This document shows, in pieces, positions 1 to 9,180 of a stretch of DNA of 64,000 nt; positions within the stretch are counted from its first letter, which is position 1; each line of letters starts with the position of its first letter. The notes below the pieces were generated by a model. That model was not told the DNA's origin. It did no database searches and saw only the letters and a list, made by a program, of their open reading frames with translations. The translations under genes and the position numbers were made by a program. The DNA is taken from assembly GCA_022225965.2 (NCBI GenBank), contig JAKJXP020000101.1:106913-170912 (forward strand). Reading direction: 5' to 3'. This DNA comes from Diatrype stigma (taxonomy: Eukaryota; Ascomycota; Sordariomycetes; Xylariales; Diatrypaceae).

Positions 1-998
1 GTGCGTACGTATTGTACATACATACATATGCAGGTAGCAATTCTACACGTGGCTTCTCAGCTATCGCTTTGAGACAGGAGCCCGGACCCCTGACGTACGC
101 AACCTCACGATGCTTGCGGCTTGATTCGGTCTTACTACAGGCATATATGTACGTAGGTACTAAATACGGCATACACACACGTGCCACATGCTCCGTATGA
201 TGCAGGCATACATATATCTGATCTGGTATTAACCAGTAATTCTTCCACGCCTTTCGATGTTATTCCATAACTGAAGCATACGAACCTACCTATCTACCAG
301 TTACCAAGGTAACTATGTACACCCGACACTGTGAACACATAACTACATGCGTAGTAACTACCTACTTAGTGTACCTTACCCCTTAACTACCGTAATTACC
401 CAGTTCGGGGTTCTGGCTGTTCCGTCGTCGTCATTGCCGTCGATCCCCAGCTTTTGATGGCTGTCAATCTGAAATCCCGCGGCGCCGCGGATGGCACCGT
501 GCCACCACGTGATGCTCCGTTATGTAAAATTGCGTGCAATAGTTAGTTATTACTAGATGGGGCCCTGCACCGGCGCCGATCTGGGGAAATTGGGCAGTTC
601 GAGTTGGGGTAGGATTGATTATGATGCAGTTACCTATGTACAATAACTTACAAACTAACCAATTCCCAAACGAACTATTCGTAACTAACCCGACGACCCC
701 ATTCGTGCCGTTTACCTGTTCACGATACCTGTGTACGTACTCGGCGCCGATCCCAGTTTGCTGAACAACCCCGCAAACACCGGGCTGCTTGTGCATCGTC
801 GTGCCCCTTGCATACATCCGTATGATAGCATAGCATAGCATAAGCGCTTCAGCCGGCCAGCCAGCCTCGCGATGATGGGGGCATCCTCCAACAAGGCGTT
901 CGGCAAAGCAACGACGGGGACCGAGGTAGCCGCATTGTTCAAGGAGCAGATTCAGGACAGAAATAGTACGCGTGTGAATTGTAGTCATTATCATTATC
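1..998. other. Intergenic flank, no gene seen
   Basis: I see no conserved coding sequence here. The DNA is rich in GTA/TAC and TACC/GGTA tracts, and the open frames are short and low in coding character. The right end is the presumed promoter of the broken dehydrogenase that follows. Confidence 0.6.
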
Positions 999-2125
999 AT
1001 GTCTTCGTCAGCCCAAGACCCATCTATGTATATCAAGCCACCATCGAAGCCCGGGCGGCTGTCTATCAGCGGGTCGATGTCTTTATATACACATCAAGAC
1101 CGGCTGACTAGACGGGGTGCGACTAACTGACTACTGTAGTTCTGATAACCGGCGTAAGCCCCGACTCGATCGGCGAGGCGACCGCTCTTGCCATCGCCAA
1201 CGGCAACCCCGGGCTCCTGATCTTAGCATCGCGGACGGGCTCGAAGCTGCAAGAAGTGGCGCGGAAGGTCAGAGAGAGGCGTCCCGACGTGACGGTGCAC
1301 ACGGTAGTCGTGGATCTCGCCTCCCAGAGCTCGGGGTCAGCCTTTCCAGAAAGCAGTGGTCTCCCGATCGCGTCGAGCTGACTTTCGCCTCCAACCATCT
1401 CGGCCCATTCCTGCTCACCAGCTTACTCGTTCCTACTCTAGTGGAGGCGGCTCGGCACAGCCAACCAGGGACGACTCGTATCGTCAATGTATCGAGTTCC
1501 GGCCACTTTGTATCGTCGTTCCGTTTCAGTGACTACAACTTTGAGGGCAAGTCCTTGTCTCCTGACGAGCAGCCACGGCAAAACCTGCCGAACCATGTCT
1601 ATGAGAAGAACGATGGTTTCCCAGGCGTGATCGCCTACGGCTCCAGTAAGACGGCGAACATCTTATTTAGCGTTGCATTGAACGATCAATTGGGTTCAAG
1701 GGGCATCAAGAGCTTCGCAGTGGATCCAGGGGGTAAGCAATTGTATACCCCTTTCTGGCACACGGCCGATTGACAGGTTGCCACATCTCAGACATCAAGA
1801 CCAATCTGGTTAGAGAGATTGGCCCTGGATTCCTTGGGGCAATTGAGGCCACTCCCGCTACTGCCTTCAAGTCGCCTGACCAAGGCTGCGCGACCTCGTT
1901 GGTTGCGGCGCTGGACCCAAACCTATCGATGGGTAGGAAACTCTGCGGGGTAACTTCTCAGAGAAGTAGAGCTGGCTGACGATCGCAGCAGATACGGAAG
2001 TCATATACTTGGCAGACTGCCGGAAATCACGGCCGGCCAGATATGCATCAGACAAATTGAAGGCCGCGAGGTTGTGGGCGTTGAGTGAAGATCTGACAAA
2101 CCTTGGTGATAGACATAAGCTGTAA
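999..2125 (+). pseudogene. Broken short-chain dehydrogenase/reductase
   Basis: Rossmann-fold NAD(P)-dependent SDR of the retinol-dehydrogenase/WWOX-like type. Proposed exons are 999-1027, 1140-1732, 1777-1932 and 1989-2125, all with GT-AG introns. The cofactor motif TGVSPDSIG, the VVDLASQSS strand, SNHLGPFLLT, the catalytic YGSSK and the C-terminal YLADC segment are all visible. Between DLASQSS (about 1325) and SPDRVELTF (about 1365) the reading frame changes, and roughly 25-35 residues that normally carry the structural NNAG motif are absent. Exon 2 therefore reads into a stop (TGA at about 1379) in its first frame. This looks like an internal deletion with frameshift. The first exon is the weakest part of the model. 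Downstream BMT2 is transcribed towards it. Confidence 0.7.
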
Positions 2126-2285
2126 CCCAGTTGGACAACAGCTTGCAACGCTTGACGGGCGTGACTGTAAATTTTTCCGTCCGTATATTGATTCGACACG
2201 ATTCAATAGTTTGATTTGATTTGCGCGGCTTGAATCCCACGGGATCGGCGTATACAGACAATGTAACTTCAACACCGTGTCGACG

Positions 2286-3164
2286 TCAGCCTGCTTTACC
2301 ACCGAGCACGATTGAGAAGTTATTTCTGGTTGGGCCGGGGCGGATTTCAACTTTCTTGAACGCCCGAGGTTCTACTGCTGGCTTGTCTTGCTTGGTCCAT
2401 AGATAATAGACTAGCTTCTGCGTGAGCTTGGCCCTTGCCTTTTCAAAGCCTATCGCGTTCATGATAGCTTCGAGGTGGTTCTCATCCATATAGCGTGAGT
2501 TGGTGACACATGGCGCTGGCAAGACCAAGAACAAGCTGGGGAAGACTCGTTGCAGCTCAGCTGATGGGTAGGCGGCACGCTCTTTTAGGAAATGCAGTGT
2601 TCGGAGGAGCATACTACCTCTGCCAGTGGCATCAGGCACGAAATTTAGAACAAGCGAGAGACTGATAATATCGAACCGGCCTGAATCACTGTCCGGCAGG
2701 GGCCGCTTCATGAAGTCCTGCTGCAGAATGCCATCACTCTGGCTGTTCAAGTCGATCCTTTCCATATCGAAGAGCCCACTCCGAGAGCATTCATTGGTAA
2801 CACTTAAGGCTCCAACCTCCAACATGCGCAGCCGATCGCCCCCCGAGGCGTCAAAATGCGAGGTGGATGGTTTAAGCCATTCCATTAAGACCCGAGAGCT
2901 GTCTCCCCCACGGTCATTCCGCTGACCTTGAAGACTGGCTTGCTGGTACTTTTCGATGCCCCCCAGAGCGGCAATCTCGGAATCTACAGCAGCGGCGGTA
3001 ACGGTATCTCCTTTCGACAGAGCCTGGGCTTTCTTCTTCTCCAAGACGTGATGAGAATTGATCAACGCTTTTGTAGCCTTCCGCGATATCGACCTTGGTT
3101 TTTGCACAGTGGGCGGTCGTCCCTGAGCCAGACTTTTAATAAGGCGCTTCTTCTTGATGGCCAT
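2286..3164 (-). CDS. bmt2: 25S rRNA adenine-N1 methyltransferase Bmt2
   Basis: Single-exon gene of 292 residues, starting with ATG at 3164. The basic N-terminus (MAIKKKRLIKSL) leads into a conserved helical region and a Rossmann-like SAM-binding fold. That fold contains LRMLEVGALS (the motif I glycine is in LEVG) and, further on, FDIISLSLVLNFVPD, followed by a GSMLLRTLHFL helix. The C-terminus NNFSIVL is typical of the family. In yeast Bmt2 makes m1A2142 of 25S rRNA in the nucleolus. I assign it from the overall order of these motifs; no search was run. It lies 450 bp head-to-head with ribosomal protein uL23, so the two large-subunit genes may share a promoter. Family length (about 290-340) fits. 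Confidence 0.88.
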   Translation of the reverse strand: MAIKKKRLIKSLAQGRPPTVQKPRSISRKATKALINSHHVLEKKKAQALSKGDTVTAAAVDSEIAALGGIEKYQQASLQGQRNDRGGDSSRVLMEWLKPSTSHFDASGGDRLRMLEVGALSVTNECSRSGLFDMERIDLNSQSDGILQQDFMKRPLPDSDSGRFDIISLSLVLNFVPDATGRGSMLLRTLHFLKERAAYPSAELQRVFPSLFLVLPAPCVTNSRYMDENHLEAIMNAIGFEKARAKLTQKLVYYLWTKQDKPAVEPRAFKKVEIRPGPTRNNFSIVLGGKAG

Positions 3165-3614
3165 GATTCAGTATTGAATAGTCGAGAGTGTTCCAGTATT
3201 TTAGTATTATAGTATTGGCATGCCTGGTAACTCGGAAAGTATTATAAGTCGATCTGAGGATGTGTGCAATGTTAAAGAGACTGGAGAATTATGAATGTTC
3301 AATGTGGTATGGATTCTAGTACCTAGTGGGAGTAGGGAACTGGCACTGTACCAGATGCCATCTCGCCTGAAGTGGTCCATGCATACCTATAGAATGGAAC
3401 ATCTATCCACCGAGATGCAAAAAGCCCTAAGCCCCATTTGGTTAGCGCCCGCACTACCCTAAGCGAGTCGAATCGTCCACCAAAACTTTTACACGGAGAT
3501 TTTTTTATCACGATAATTCAATTCCTCGACAGCAACATCGACTTTCCGTCCGCCAAACTCGCCCAACGCCCAATCCGAACGTCCAACCGCCGACGACAAC
3601 ACCCATCCGACGAA
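3165..3614. promoter_or_regulatory. Divergent promoter region BMT2 / uL23
   Basis: 450-bp intergenic region between two outward-facing genes of the large ribosomal subunit. It holds AT-rich stretches near BMT2 and a pyrimidine/CA-rich leader before uL23. No specific factor site is claimed; the promoter role is inferred from gene orientation. Confidence 0.5.
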
Positions 3615-4466
3615 ATGGCACCCAAGGCTACCAAAGGTACATGAGACTCGGTTCTCCCGTTCCATTCTGCCGCAATACTGCAAGGCAACGATCATGGCTC
3701 CCGCGAAGAGATCTGCTCGCCCCAGAGCAACTTTGGACGATGGATGAAATGCATCAAGCTGCAGCAGATTTTGCGAGTTCTGATTCAGAGCGATTGCTGA
3801 TGCGTATTTTCTGAACATAGGCGGCTCTAAGCCCAAGGGCCTCAAGCAGGCGAATGCTGCTGCTAAGGCTGTCCTCAAGGGCGTAAGTTTCTCCTCTCTT
3901 CCTACTGCGGTTACCCGCTGGCCTTATTGCCCACCTCCTGCCTTGTCTCCGGACAACCTTCCCCATGCTCCGCGAACATACCTGCTCACAACCCACCAGG
4001 ACAAGGCCCACGCCAAGCGCAAGGTCAGGACCTCGACCAGCTTCCACCGCCCCAAGACCCTCCAGCTGTCGCGCTCGCCCAAGTACCTGCGCAAGTCCAT
4101 CCCCCACGTGCCCCGCCTGGACGAGCACAAGATCATCATCCACCCTCTGAACACGGAGAGCGCGATGAAGAAGATCGAGGAGAACAACACCCTGGTCTTC
4201 CTGGTCGACATCAAGGCGAACAAGGCCCAGATCAAGCAGTCCCTCAAGAAGCTCTACCAGATCGACGTTGTCAAGATCAACACCCTGATCCGGTGAGTAA
4301 AACCCCTGGGAAGGAACCGAGACTCTGGTTCGCGTGCGCCTAGATAGCGACCGACTTACTAATATTTACTGTGCGAAGGCCCGATGGTACCAAGAAGGCG
4401 TACGCCCGCCTGACGCCCGACGTTGATGCGCTGGACATTGCCGCCACCAAGCTTTCTCTCGTCTAA
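3615..4466 (+). CDS. 60S ribosomal protein uL23 (L25)
   Basis: Four exons: 3615-3636, 3821-3882, 4000-4292 and 4379-4466, all introns GT-AG, giving 154 residues. The basic N-terminal tail ([17 protein letters not shown], the nuclear import and rRNA-binding extension of eukaryotic L25) is followed by the uL23 core. The core includes [29 protein letters not shown] and [18 protein letters not shown], and ends [17 protein letters not shown]. uL23 sits at the polypeptide exit tunnel and docks SRP and nascent-chain factors. Two introns near the start codon plus a late intron is common for fungal ribosomal protein genes. The 184-nt first intron was checked for a box C/D snoRNA; no convincing C box was found. 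Transcription converges with TIM8. Confidence 0.96.
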
Positions 4467-5004
4467 GTAATAAAAGAAGGGGAGGGGGATGTGGTTATGG
4501 TGGTTTACTCGGCAGTTTGGCTGCTCGTAGATGTACGCGCATGCGCATCGGAATCGAGCCGGACGGATGTTGCATTGAGTACGGCGTTATTTAGGGACAG
4601 GCTTCTTCATGAGATCAATGGGAAAATAAAGACTTGACGTTTGCCGCCCTTCCGGAACTTGTTGCTCACGGCGTGTCTATACGGCGCTTCCTGCGTTCCC
4701 CGATATATTCCCTCGCAGTGGTGATGATCTCGGTGATAATTATGACAATACCATAAGCCCTCCGGCCCGCTATGCTGGGGTTACGTAGGTTAGGCCTCGC
4801 CTCGCCGCTCCTCGCATTTGGCATATCTTCGTTCGTAATACGGTTCCTGCTGCAAATACAGCTATGTAGGTACTGCAACGTCTGTAATATCGTACAACTC
4901 GTACAGCTTCTCCTCGCCGTCGCCCTCGTCCTCGCCCCCTATAACGTATATGCTTCCAACCTGAGGGGCAAGAAACCCCCTCCCTTCTCCCTCAAGTCTT
5001 AATT
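4467..5004. other. Convergent intergenic region uL23 / TIM8
   Basis: Holds the 3' flanks of two convergent genes. AATAAA-like AT motifs lie near 4470 and 4625. No coding sequence seen. Confidence 0.5.
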
Positions 5005-5377
5005 CTAGCCCCGCATGTTCTGCAGCTGCTTCATCGTCAGGGAGCTGACGTCCAGGAACCGGTCGGCGCAGTTCGCCATGCAGCCCTCCTCGGTCCGGTC
5101 CAGCTTGCCGCCCTTGATCGCGCCCGTGATGCACTTGTTGAAGCACATGTCCGTCAAGGAGTGCACGACTGGCAGCAAAAGCACAAAGGTTAGTATAGCG
5201 TTTTTTATTTTTTTGCAAGCGATGTTGCCGTCTTGACAGATAGGTAGGTAGCTAGGTATACGCACTGTTTTGCACGCGGGCCTTCTGATTCTCGTTGGCG
5301 AGGAACTGGCGCAGCTCCCCCTTGTCCTTCTCGTTGAGCTGCTGCAGGTCGAAGTCGTTGAGCGAGGAGGCCTCCAT
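5005..5377 (-). CDS. tim8: Mitochondrial import chaperone Tim8
   Basis: Two exons, 5377-5266 and 5168-5005, with a 97-nt GT-AG intron, encode 91 residues. The N-terminal helix ([20 protein letters not shown]) precedes the twin CX3C signature: CFNKC, then CMANC after a 17-residue loop ([21 protein letters not shown]). The C-terminal helix [15 protein letters not shown] follows. Small Tim proteins form hexamers in the intermembrane space that carry hydrophobic precursors; Tim8 pairs with Tim13, which is encoded in the same window at 52794-53173. The cysteines form the two intramolecular disulfides of the helix-loop-helix fold. There is no presequence, as expected for import by the Mia40 route. 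Confidence 0.93.
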
Positions 5378-6250
5378 TTTGTATTTTGTATTTTATTTTT
5401 CTTTCGTTTCTGGCTTGTCGATGGGTAGGTACAGTATGGTATTATAGTGTCGTTGGTGGCGATGATGATGTCGCTCGCTTGCGCTTATTGTCTGGAACCC
5501 GCCCGAGGTATAAATTTCGAGAAGTTCGCTGCTTATCTTATCAATCCCCATCTCTCACCTGCACTCACCTTTGATGCGTGGGTCCGTGCGCGCTTACATA
5601 GTCGATGAGTCTGACCTGAATACTTTGACCACTGGCTGGTTATCTCCTGACCGACTGAACGGCTTCAGGAATACCTAGTCAAATCTGACTAATTAACCGG
5701 TCAGATCGATGTCAGTATTGAAAATTGGTAGGATTTTTTGCATTACTATTTTGCAACTTCCCTCGGAAGTTTGCGTCATCATAAAGGGGCTACGAAGGTC
5801 ACTATGACGAAAATAAAGGGGAAGGGGGAGGGGAGCGGTTGTTCAACGACTTCACTTGTTTATATGTCTAGTGACCAACATAACTACCACTTGCAGCATG
5901 CATTAATTCATATAGAGTAGGAGAAGAGGAGGAGGAGGAGGAATACCTGTGATATGCGGTCATCGCCAGGAAAGGACATAATTCTTTTACTATTTACTCG
6001 CTATGGGTTCACCCATAAGGAACCAATTGACTCCAGCTCCTAAAGCCATGCATGTATGGTCTATAGAACCACAAGTCACACTTGGGGTATCTCGTCATAA
6101 CGTATGGAATGACTTGCTCTTTGTTATATTTGACTTCCTTTGCTCCTCCCTCCTCTGCTTTCGTTGGCCCTTGCTCGTGTAAATATAAATATCCGAACCT
6201 ATAACAACCAGCCAACCACTTGATACCCGCTCACCAGCCAGCCACTATAC
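5378..6250. other. Intergenic: TIM8 promoter and dehydrogenase 3' flank
   Basis: 873 bp without a convincing gene. The part next to 5377 is the presumed TIM8 promoter. A purine run of GAG/GAGGAG units lies at about 5920-5942. Open frames here (5738-5920, 6009-6215) show no family resemblance. Confidence 0.5.
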
Positions 6251-7948
6251 CTATACGTACTTGTACGGGTTCATGATGCCATTGGGATCGTACAGCTGCT
6301 TGAGCTGGCGCATGAGGCCGATCTTGGTGGCGGTCTGGCTGTAGCCGATGTAGTTCTTCTTGGCGAGGCCGAGGCCGTGCTCGGCGCTGATGCTACCCTG
6401 CACGCCGGCGATCCACTCGTACACGAAGGGCTCGAGGCACCGCTCGACCGCCTTGTCGTACCGGCGCACGGCGACGTTGAGGTGCAGGTTGGAGTCGCCC
6501 ATGTGGCCGTAGCCCAGGACGTCGACGACGGGGAACGACTCGTCGTCGATGGACGCGCCCGCCAGGCCCGCGTCGCGCAGCCGCTGCCGCGTGTCGTCCA
6601 CCAACCGGTACAGGTCGCGCAGCGGCAGCGACACGTCGTACTTGTAGACGCCGCCGGCGTGGTTGGACACCTCGGGGATGCCCTCGCGCTGGGCCCAGAG
6701 GGCGCGCAGCTGGGTCTCGTCCTGGGCCAGCACGCCGTCGGCCACGACCTCCTTCTCGAGCACGTGCTCGAGGAACTGGCCGAGCTTCTCGGCGTCGTGG
6801 TCGGCGTTGGACCCGCTCGTCTCGATCAGGCAGTAGAAGGGGTAAGGGCCGCTGTCGAGGGGCCGCTTGGCCTCGGGCCGCACCGCGTGCAGCAGCTCCT
6901 GGGAGGGCGAGTCCATCATCTCGAAGGCCGACAGGATCTCGCCCAGCTGGGCCTTGGCCTCGCGGAAGGCCACCAGCAGCTTGTCGTACGAGTCGACGCC
7001 CAGGAAGGCCACGTTGACGGCCTTGGGCCGCTGCGGGCAGTGGATCGACACCGCCGTGATCATGCCGATGGTGCCCTCGCCGCCGATGAAGAGCTGCTTC
7101 AGGTCGTAGCCCGTGTTGTCCTTGCGCAGCCGGCTGAGGTCGTTGAGGATGGTGCCATCGGGCAGGACGGCCTCGATGCCCAGCACGCTGCCGTGCAGGC
7201 TCCCGTAGCGCAGCAGCCGGAGGCCCCCGGCGTTGGTCGCCACGTTGCCGCCCACGTGGCAGGAGCCCTTGGCGCCGAGGTCGAGCGGGAAGATGTAGCC
7301 CTTCTCGGCGAGGAACTGGTCGGCGACCTCGAGCACGACGCCGGCGTCGACGACCAGGACGCCGCTGACGTCGTCGAAGAAGCGCACCTGGTTCATGCGG
7401 CTCGTCGACACGACGATCTCGTCGAAGACGGGCACGGACCCGCCGACGAGCCCCGTGTTCCCGCCCTGCGGCACGACCGCGAGCTTGCGGTCGTTGCAGT
7501 ACTTGAGGATCTTGCTGACCTCCTCGGTCGACCCCGGCTTGAGCACCAGCTTACAGTGGCCCCGGTACTTGCGCATCCAGTCGCCGTTGTAGGGCTCGAC
7601 GTCGTCGGCCGCGAGCTCCTGCGTGACGCCGTCGAGCACGGCCGACCCCCCGCCGCCGAGCAGCTCCTTGAAGTAGGCGACGTCCTCGGCCGTGATCTCG
7701 GCGAACTTGGGATCTCGCTTGATCTCCGGGTAGCTGTCGGTCGTGAACTTCGTCGCCGCGGGCCCCGCCCTCCGGGCCTGCGTGGTGCGGATGCGCCTCG
7801 CCGGCGTGCTCGACAGGCAGCGCACGGTGCCCGTGGACGGCGTCGGGTTAGAGATAGGTGTCGTGGCGGCGGTGGCGGCGGCGGGTCGGAGCAGTTTCGG
7901 CGCTGAGGCGGCCCGGATGGCCGGTGCCAACCTGGATCGGCATGCCAT
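6251..7948 (-). CDS. Mitochondrial D-2-hydroxyglutarate / D-lactate dehydrogenase (FAD)
   Basis: Intronless, 565 residues from ATG at 7948. The frame is open further upstream, but MACRSRLAP begins a clean Arg/Ala-rich mitochondrial presequence. The VAO-type FAD domain shows [13 protein letters not shown] (PP-loop), [17 protein letters not shown] and GGEGTIGM. The C-terminal FAD-oxidase domain holds [14 protein letters not shown], the metal-binding His region, and ISAEHGLG. The order and length match yeast Dld2/Aip2 and animal D2HGDH, which oxidise D-2-hydroxyglutarate (some members D-lactate) in the mitochondrial matrix. Substrate cannot be settled from sequence alone. High GC produces long antisense open frames across the gene, which are shadows. 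Confidence 0.92.
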   Translation of the reverse strand: MACRSRLAPAIRAASAPKLLRPAAATAATTPISNPTPSTGTVRCLSSTPARRIRTTQARRAGPAATKFTTDSYPEIKRDPKFAEITAEDVAYFKELLGGGGSAVLDGVTQELAADDVEPYNGDWMRKYRGHCKLVLKPGSTEEVSKILKYCNDRKLAVVPQGGNTGLVGGSVPVFDEIVVSTSRMNQVRFFDDVSGVLVVDAGVVLEVADQFLAEKGYIFPLDLGAKGSCHVGGNVATNAGGLRLLRYGSLHGSVLGIEAVLPDGTILNDLSRLRKDNTGYDLKQLFIGGEGTIGMITAVSIHCPQRPKAVNVAFLGVDSYDKLLVAFREAKAQLGEILSAFEMMDSPSQELLHAVRPEAKRPLDSGPYPFYCLIETSGSNADHDAEKLGQFLEHVLEKEVVADGVLAQDETQLRALWAQREGIPEVSNHAGGVYKYDVSLPLRDLYRLVDDTRQRLRDAGLAGASIDDESFPVVDVLGYGHMGDSNLHLNVAVRRYDKAVERCLEPFVYEWIAGVQGSISAEHGLGLAKKNYIGYSQTATKIGLMRQLKQLYDPNGIMNPYKYV

Positions 7949-9014
7949 GGTTTGGTGGTGCGACGGAACAAGGAGATGGCAACGCAACGGTATGCAACGC
8001 AATGCCGGTTTCTGGGTCTATCGCTCCTCGGACAAGACAAAGCAAGAGCGAAGGAAGGCTTTTCCACGGTTTGAGGGAGGAAAGTTGAACGGTCCCTTTG
8101 CTTTGCTTTGCTTTGCTTTGCTTTCCTTTACCCCTCCAAATTCAACTCTTTAGCTGGTCTCGATAACTTAAAGCCCGTCCAGTCGCAAGGAAAGATTTGA
8201 AATTCCCGTCGTCGCGCGGCGGTTCGGGCCTTGGGCGTCCAATCACAGGCACCAATTGGTATCCACCTGTACTTGCTATAGCGCCCCGCTCCGCATGGAA
8301 TTAGGTTCCCGAGGTCTTTGAGGTCAAGGGGCAGGTGCAGGTGGTAGGTAGGTACGGTATTGAACATAGGAACGGCTTAACGGCTTCAATGCGACAGCTT
8401 TTGTTCAATATGGCGGTATGTAGGTATTTGTCATATTCGCCCTCCAGTTGGCAGTCATTTCTTTCTGAGTTGGTATCCTCTCATCACACAGCATATCACT
8501 GGTCTTCGTACTTGGGCAGTCTTCCCTCTGGTGCGGTTCTGCTGTTCTGCTGTTCTGCGGTTCTACACTCGCGATATTACTTCATACATATGGGTTATTA
8601 GTAGTTGTTTAGTAGTGCTTCGGCCACAAAAGATTACCGATTAATTATGTACCTATTCGGGTAGTGTCGGGTCCCAAATCCCGGCGCATGGTTCGAGGCT
8701 TTCTCTTACCCACAACTGGAATTGTGCACTGGTGCTATACGCTAATAGTAGCTGAGAGAAATTCCGGTCACCAGGCAGTGCAGCCAGGCAAGCATTTAAC
8801 GCTGCATTACCTACGAATACAACCTTGGAACCTTGGAAGCCTGTGGAATTACCCAAATCCTGACTAGTAGGTGTCCTATGCATGCTGTAGTGGTGACCAG
8901 TTTTTGACGCATTACAAAAGTAGGCAAACCCTCTTGTTCTCCGGAGTCCCCCCGAAGCTCTCTATATCTCCGCTAATATGTTCGAAAAGCACACAAGCAT
9001 ATCGATTTGTAACA
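7949..9014. other. Intergenic: dehydrogenase promoter to tRNA gene
   Basis: About 1.1 kb with no recognisable coding sequence. It contains a (CTTTG)n pentanucleotide run at 8097-8125 close to the dehydrogenase promoter. A TAGGTAGGTA tract lies near 8345, and CTGTT repeats near 8540. Confidence 0.5.
8097..8125. repeat. (CTTTG)n microsatellite
   Basis: About five perfect pentamer units, CTTTG, in the upstream region of the D-2-hydroxyglutarate dehydrogenase gene. Confidence 0.9.
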
Positions 9015-9031
9015 GCCGGTTTGGCCGAGTG

Positions 9032-9088
9032 GTGAGCTACCTTTCTGACTTTCTTTTAACTGACCAGTGTTACTAACAACCTTCATAG
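9032..9088 (+). other. Spliceosome-like intron inside tRNA D-loop
   Basis: 57 nt with GTGAGC at the 5' end, a perfect TACTAAC branch-site motif at 9071-9077 and CATAG at the 3' end, with 12 nt from the branch adenosine to the AG. Removing exactly this segment restores the D-loop GAGTGGTTAA. It has no obvious bulge-helix-bulge pairing across its ends, which the tRNA splicing endonuclease would need. The form matches the protein-gene introns in this window. Confidence 0.75.
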
Positions 9089-9108
9089 GTTAAGGCGATG
9101 GTTTTAAG

Positions 9109-9127
9109 TAACTACAAGTTGCAAAAA
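9109..9127 (+). other. Canonical tRNA intron (position 37/38)
   Basis: 19 nt between G37 (9108) and position 38 (9128), just 3' of anticodon TAA. Intron bases GTTG can pair with the anticodon, as usual for introns removed by the tRNA splicing endonuclease. Confidence 0.8.
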
Positions 9128-9175
9128 CACCATTATCGAGAGATGCGCAGGTTCGAACCCTGCAGCCGGCATATA

Positions 9176-9180
9176 TTTTT
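9176..9180 (+). terminator. RNA polymerase III terminator
   Basis: Run of five T residues 5 nt after the tRNA discriminator base, the usual Pol III stop. A further TTTTT-containing stretch follows within 20 nt. Confidence 0.75.

Larger units (their letters stand above)
9015..9171 (+). tRNA. tRNA-Leu(UAA) with two introns
   Basis: After removing 9032-9088 and 9109-9127 the remainder folds as a complete class II tRNA. Acceptor GCCGGTT pairs with AGCCGGC, and the D-stem is GCC/GGC. Anticodon stem ATGGT/ACCAT carries loop TTTAAGC with anticodon TAA (9105-9107). The variable arm is ATC-GAGA-GAT, the T-stem GCAGG/CCTGC with loop TTCGAAC, and the discriminator A73 fits leucine. The anticodon-loop intron sits at the standard 37/38 position. 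The D-loop is interrupted by a further 57 nt that look like a spliceosomal intron (separate entry). The A box TGGCCGAGTGG (9022-9032) and B box GGTTCGAACCC (9150-9160) are intact. A T5 terminator follows at 9176. Whether it is functional is unknown. Confidence 0.88.

Noticed and set aside
3637..3820. Possible intronic box C/D snoRNA in the first intron of uL23
   Set aside because: CTGA-like D boxes are present but no proper RTGATGA C box with terminal pairing was found.
6377..7906. 509-codon open frame antisense to the D-2-hydroxyglutarate dehydrogenase gene
   Set aside because: A by-product of high GC in the third codon position of the real gene; composition is Val/Gly/His-rich without any family motif.
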